46,243 nt of DNA from PVC group bacterium (GTDB lineage Bacteria > Verrucomicrobiota > Kiritimatiellia > CAIKKV01 > CAITUY01). A model generated the notes under the pieces. It worked only from the letters and a program-made list of their open reading frames with translations. It had not been told where the DNA came from and made no database searches. The DNA lies in contig CAMDCX010000012.1 of assembly GCA_945890715.1 (NCBI GenBank), positions 1-46,243 of the forward strand, written 5' to 3'. The position numbers and the translations under genes are program-made. Each line of letters opens with the position of its first letter. Position 1 is the first letter of the stretch. Positions 42,999-46,243 of the stretch are shown here, piece by piece.

Positions 42999-44273
42999 AT
43001 GGCTCGATTCATCATACATGGCGGGAAACGGTTGAGCGGGACGTATGCTCCCGGCGGCAATAAGAATGCCGTCCTGCCGATGTTGGCGGCGTGTGTTCTC
43101 ACAGATCAGCCGGTTGTTCTGGAGAATGTCCCCTTGATTGAGGATGTTCGCACGATGCTGGATTTGCTGTCCGGCATCGGGGTGGAGATCGACCTGAAGG
43201 GTCACACGGTCAGGCTTTGCGCCAAGGGACTTCGGCGTAGCAAGTTGGATCCCGAACTCTGCCGGAAAGTACGGGCTTCCATCCTGCTGGCCGGGCCGAT
43301 GGCGGCGCGATTGGGGCGGGTGACTCTGTCGCCGCCGGGGGGTGATGTGATTGGCCGGCGGCGATTGGATACACATTTCCTGGGATTACAGGCGCTGGGA
43401 ATTGATGTGGAGGGTGGAAAGAATTTTGTTTTCCGACGCAAACGCCTCGAAGGCGCCGCGATGGTGCTGGATGAAGCGAGTGTGACTGCCACTGAGAACG
43501 TGCTCATGGCCGCAACCTTGGCCAAGGGTGAGACGACAATCTTCAATGCGGCCTGCGAACCGCATGTCACCGATCTGGTTCTGCTTCTGAATAAAATGGG
43601 GGCGCAAATCACTGGGTTGGGCACGAATCGCCTGGTCATTTGCGGTGTGGAGACCCTGGGCGGAGCGACGCATACGGTGCAGCCGGATTACATCGAGATC
43701 GGGAGCTTTGTGGCCGCTGCGGCGGCCACGGGCGGCGAACTGAAGGTGGGCGGCGTGGAATCCGAGCCGATGCTCATTATCAGTAAGACCTTCCAGAAGC
43801 TCGGGGTCAAACTCCAGATTGATGGGACATCGCTGACACTTCCCGCTCGTCAGACGCGGAGGATTGTCAGGGATTTCGGTTCCGCGATTCCCAAGATCGA
43901 GGATGGTCCCTGGCCGATGTTTCCCTCGGATTTGATGAGTGTGTTACTGGTGGCGGCGACGCAGGCGAAGGGGCCGGTTCTGTTTTTTGAAAAGATGTTT
44001 GAGAGCCGGATGTATTTCGTGGATTACCTCATCGGGATGGGGGCGGGGATTGTCGTGTGCGATCCGCACCGTGTTCTGGTGACGGGCCCGTCCCGCCTGC
44101 ACGGGATCAGCATGGCCAGTCCGGATATCCGCGCCGGCATGGCGCTTCTCATTGCCGCTCTCTGCGCCAAGGGCGAAAGTGTCATTCACAACGCCCAGAC
44201 CATTGACCGCGGTTACGAACGTGTCGAGGAGCGCCTCCGCGCCCTCGGAGCTGATATCGTGCGGGAAGGATGA
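42999..44273 (+). CDS. murA: UDP-N-acetylglucosamine 1-carboxyvinyltransferase, Asp-type
   Basis: The ATG at 42999 begins MARFIIHGGKRLSGTYAPGG and gives 424 residues. MurA takes PEP and UDP-GlcNAc in the first committed step of peptidoglycan synthesis. Conserved GNKNAVLPMLAA and RLDTHFLGL fit. The loop that normally reads GGCxIG reads GGDVIG, with Asp116 in place of the catalytic Cys. In Chlamydia and Mycobacterium the same change blocks fosfomycin attack. No clear ribosome site is seen, so translation may be coupled to tkt. Confidence 0.95.
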   Translation: MARFIIHGGKRLSGTYAPGGNKNAVLPMLAACVLTDQPVVLENVPLIEDVRTMLDLLSGIGVEIDLKGHTVRLCAKGLRRSKLDPELCRKVRASILLAGPMAARLGRVTLSPPGGDVIGRRRLDTHFLGLQALGIDVEGGKNFVFRRKRLEGAAMVLDEASVTATENVLMAATLAKGETTIFNAACEPHVTDLVLLLNKMGAQITGLGTNRLVICGVETLGGATHTVQPDYIEIGSFVAAAAATGGELKVGGVESEPMLIISKTFQKLGVKLQIDGTSLTLPARQTRRIVRDFGSAIPKIEDGPWPMFPSDLMSVLLVAATQAKGPVLFFEKMFESRMYFVDYLIGMGAGIVVCDPHRVLVTGPSRLHGISMASPDIRAGMALLIAALCAKGESVIHNAQTIDRGYERVEERLRALGADIVREG

Positions 44274-44286
44274 TCCCGCTCAGGAG

Positions 44287-44309
44287 TTCAGAAAACCGGA
44301 ATTGTCGCA
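44287..44309 (+). repeat. Left terminal inverted repeat of the insertion sequence
   Basis: This is the exact reverse complement of 46215-46237. The functional tip may be the CAG at 44289. Confidence 0.92.
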
Positions 44310-44372
44310 CCTTTGAGCCTGTGGGCGAGGCTGGATAGCGGGCGATAAGCGGGTTTAAGGGGTGCAGGGATG

Positions 44373-44411
44373 CGCCTGCGGCAAAAAAATGTTGTCGCAG
44401 GCGTTTTTTTT
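44373..44411 (+). terminator. Terminator inside the left end of the insertion sequence
   Basis: CGCCTGCG (44373-44380) pairs perfectly with CGCAGGCG (44396-44403), followed by eight T. It lies before the element genes and would stop transcripts entering from tkt-murA. Confidence 0.8.
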
Positions 44412-44447
44412 GTTGCTTTTATTAATACGTATATATACATATTAGTC

Positions 44448-44789
44448 ATGAAGGCCATAAAACCCATAAAAAACAGGTTCGTGACGCGGCGCGAGGCGGT
44501 CTTGCGGCAGATCGCCGGAATCGGCCCGTTTATCGAAGGAACACTCGTAAAAGTGCCGCACAAGGATTGCCGCCATGTGGCGCACCGGCTGACCTACAAG
44601 GTTGACCGCAAGACGCACGCCGTCTATGTACCACTGGAGCGGGTCAAGGATGTGGAGACATGGACGAAGACATACAAGCGGCTCAAGGGATTAATCAGAG
44701 CAGTGACCAAGGCCTCGCTGGGGGAACTGCGCAACCACGTGAGGTCGCGAAAGGCAAGCCGGGGCGCCGGAAAAGCATCCGGCCGATAG
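44448..44789 (+). CDS. DUF6788-like small protein of the insertion sequence
   Basis: This is 113 residues from the ATG at 44448; the ATG at 44370 sits in the terminator stem and is unlikely. IEGTLVKVPHKDCRHVAHRL, then YKVDRKTHAVYVPLERVKDV and KRLKGLIRAV resemble DUF6788, a family found beside transposases. It is basic at the C-terminus, so it may bind DNA or assist transposition. An AT-rich stretch just upstream may hold its promoter. It overlaps the transposase frame by 130 bases. Confidence 0.65.
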   Translation: MKAIKPIKNRFVTRREAVLRQIAGIGPFIEGTLVKVPHKDCRHVAHRLTYKVDRKTHAVYVPLERVKDVETWTKTYKRLKGLIRAVTKASLGELRNHVRSRKASRGAGKASGR

Positions 44790-46081
44790 CCCCTGAACTG
44801 GCTCGTGAACTAGTTGTAACGATCCGGCATTTCCTGCCTGAACTGGCGGTTTGGCTTGGGGACGTCAAGGACAAGCGGGATCCGAAGCTGGTGACGTTTC
44901 CGCTGAAGGTGCTCCTGCTTCAAGGGGTGTTGATGTTCCTGACGCATAGCGGGAGCCGCAACCACTTCAACAACTGGACACGCGATGCCGTCCAGATGGC
45001 CCGGCTCCTGGGGCGACTGATGGATTGCGAGGTGGAGTCCGTCGCCCATCTCGACACCCTGGAGGGGGTGTTGCGCAAGATTGATCCGGTGATGTTGGAA
45101 CGGGTTCTGGCCGCGTCGATTCGCCGCCTGATCCGGATGAAGGCTCTGGAGGGATGGCGCGTGGGGAGCCGGTTCCTGCTGGCCATCGATGGTACGGGGA
45201 TGCATTCCTTCAACGAGCCTCATTGCGAGGAATGCCTCAAGACGGAACATACCAACGGCACGGTGACGTACAGCCACAAACTGTTAGTGGCCTTCCTGGT
45301 GTCTCAGGATGGCTTCGCCTTGCCGGTGGCCTGTGAGTTCATCGAGAACGCGGGCGGAATCTATATCAAGCAGGATTGCGAGAAAAAGGCATTCCATCGG
45401 CTGGAACGGCGGGTACGTGACCTTTTCCCGCAAACCTCATTCTGGCTTTTGCTTGATGCGCTCTATGCCGACCAGAATGTCATGCGCCCCTGCTTCGCCC
45501 ATGGCTGGAACTTCTGCATTTCATTCCTCGACACCGACATGACCGCCCTCTGGAAGGAGGCGCAAAGCTTACTTATCTTGTCGCCCGGACAACGCGCCTC
45601 CATGACACTCCCCAATAAAGAGGGGTCGCGGGAGGTGCGATGGATCAATGATCTGGACTATGCCGGAATGTCGCTTGGCGTCATTTTCCAGATCGACAGG
45701 GATGCCCAGGGGCAGATCATTGCCCAGTTCGCCCATCTCACAGCCAGACCCGTCCATCGAGACAACGTCTGGACGGTGGCCTCCGCCGCCAGACTCCGCT
45801 GGCGCTGTGAAAACGAAGGCTTCAATGTGCTCAAGAACGGCGGCTTCGCTCTGGAACACGTGTACAGCCGGAATCCCACGGCGTCAAAATGCTACTGCCA
45901 CATCATGCTCCTGGCCCACCTGATTCAACAGCTTCTCATCCGGGGTCGGCTCGGCGCGGTCTTTGAGGCCGTCTTCAAATCCTTCCGGCATTATGGCCAG
46001 AAACTCGCCCAATCCCTGGCTTCCTGTATCCTCCCTCTGGATCTGTCCATGCCCGGCCAGATCCGCTTCTCCACCGCCTGA
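44660..46081 (+). CDS. DDE transposase
   Basis: This 473-residue transposase of the RNase H-fold type shows candidate catalytic residues. They are Asp in FLLAIDGTGMHSF (about 178), Asp in FWLLLDALYADQNV (about 266) and Glu in RWRCENEGFNVLKN (about 390). It cuts and moves the surrounding element by its inverted repeats. The start at 44660 has AAGGA nine bases upstream and lies inside the small gene in another frame. A later start cannot be excluded. Confidence 0.88.
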   Translation: MDEDIQAAQGINQSSDQGLAGGTAQPREVAKGKPGRRKSIRPIAPELARELVVTIRHFLPELAVWLGDVKDKRDPKLVTFPLKVLLLQGVLMFLTHSGSRNHFNNWTRDAVQMARLLGRLMDCEVESVAHLDTLEGVLRKIDPVMLERVLAASIRRLIRMKALEGWRVGSRFLLAIDGTGMHSFNEPHCEECLKTEHTNGTVTYSHKLLVAFLVSQDGFALPVACEFIENAGGIYIKQDCEKKAFHRLERRVRDLFPQTSFWLLLDALYADQNVMRPCFAHGWNFCISFLDTDMTALWKEAQSLLILSPGQRASMTLPNKEGSREVRWINDLDYAGMSLGVIFQIDRDAQGQIIAQFAHLTARPVHRDNVWTVASAARLRWRCENEGFNVLKNGGFALEHVYSRNPTASKCYCHIMLLAHLIQQLLIRGRLGAVFEAVFKSFRHYGQKLAQSLASCILPLDLSMPGQIRFSTA

Positions 46082-46214
46082 CGCCTCGGGCTGTCCACCG
46101 CCAGATTCGCCGCCGCCGTCCGACATGACCTCCCGATAACGCTCGCTTCCCCGCGTTGCTATGCCCCCGTTCGCACTTATGCCCGCCATCCAGCCTCTCC
46201 CTCAGGCACTCCAT

Positions 46215-46237
46215 TGCGACAATTCCGGTTTTCTGAA
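46215..46237 (-). repeat. Right terminal inverted repeat of the insertion sequence
   Basis: Reads TGCGACAATTCCGG onward and is the exact reverse complement of the left end. Confidence 0.92.
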
Positions 46238-46243
46238 TTTCTG

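Larger units (their letters stand above)
44287..46237 (+). mobile_element. Complete insertion sequence, about 1.95 kb
   Basis: Perfect 23-base terminal inverted repeats lie at 44287-44309 and 46215-46237, with outer part TTCAGAAAACCGGAATTG. Similarity continues imperfectly inward for about 40 more bases (GAGGCTGGAT is shared). Inside are a terminator, a small DUF6788-like gene and a DDE transposase. It starts 13 bases after the murA stop. Only six bases of right flank are visible and no target duplication could be recognised. Family not assigned. Confidence 0.9.

Noticed and set aside
44740-44800. Programmed -1 frameshift joining the small gene and the transposase
   Set aside because: The transposase is in the -1 frame, but the only candidate (GGAAAAG) is not a proper slippery heptamer in the reading frame, and a start with a ribosome site exists at 44660.

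Overview
The window looks like chromosomal DNA of a Gram-negative-type, GC-rich bacterium, most probably a member of the Planctomycetota-Verrucomicrobiota-Chlamydiota superphylum (Kiritimatiellota, Lentisphaerota or Verrucomicrobiota). This is an inference. It rests on a MurA with Asp at the usual catalytic Cys position (as in Chlamydia), a pseudopilin-type segment of the kind multiplied in these phyla, decayed sugar-utilisation genes of the URO-D-like and GPH-symporter type, and the housekeeping gene order. No rRNA or tRNA gene was recognised.

Layout. 1-3.2 kb is an accessory stretch: a HEAT/YbjN-like gene cut by the window edge, a 'mobile mystery protein' A/B pair (HTH regulator plus Fic protein) behind a repeated operator, and an SprT-like/DUF2786 metalloprotease-like gene. 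3.3-12.6 kb is a two-component pair followed by a 2296-residue exported membrane protein made of two related halves, with a pseudopilin-like segment embedded in the first. 12.6-13.6 kb holds a membrane-anchored HAD phosphatase. 14.2-23.7 kb is a compact leftward operon, ftsH-folP-cdaA-cdaR-TPR-ftsK-rodZ-rimO, joining protein quality control, folate synthesis, cyclic di-AMP synthesis and cell division/shape. 24-27.8 kb is a graveyard and toxin-antitoxin island: an AbiEii-type nucleotidyltransferase pair, a Phd/VapC-type pair, and fragments of a sugar symporter, a URO-D-like protein, a glycosidase-like protein, an HTH protein and an AAA/DUF4143 protein.

28-37.9 kb is a replication-origin-proximal housekeeping block. 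It holds mnmE and mnmG (tRNA wobble-uridine modification), a dciA-like helicase-loader gene, tsf and rpsB, dnaN and dnaA. Two perfect parS sites lie inside mnmG, and candidate oriC sequence flanks dnaA. 38-44.3 kb carries ppdK (leftward), tkt and murA (rightward). 44.29-46.24 kb is a complete insertion sequence with perfect 23-bp inverted ends and an internal terminator.

The observations most worth following up are the two-component/giant duplicated envelope protein locus and the in-frame, palindrome-containing insertion that puts two parS sites inside the mnmG reading frame.
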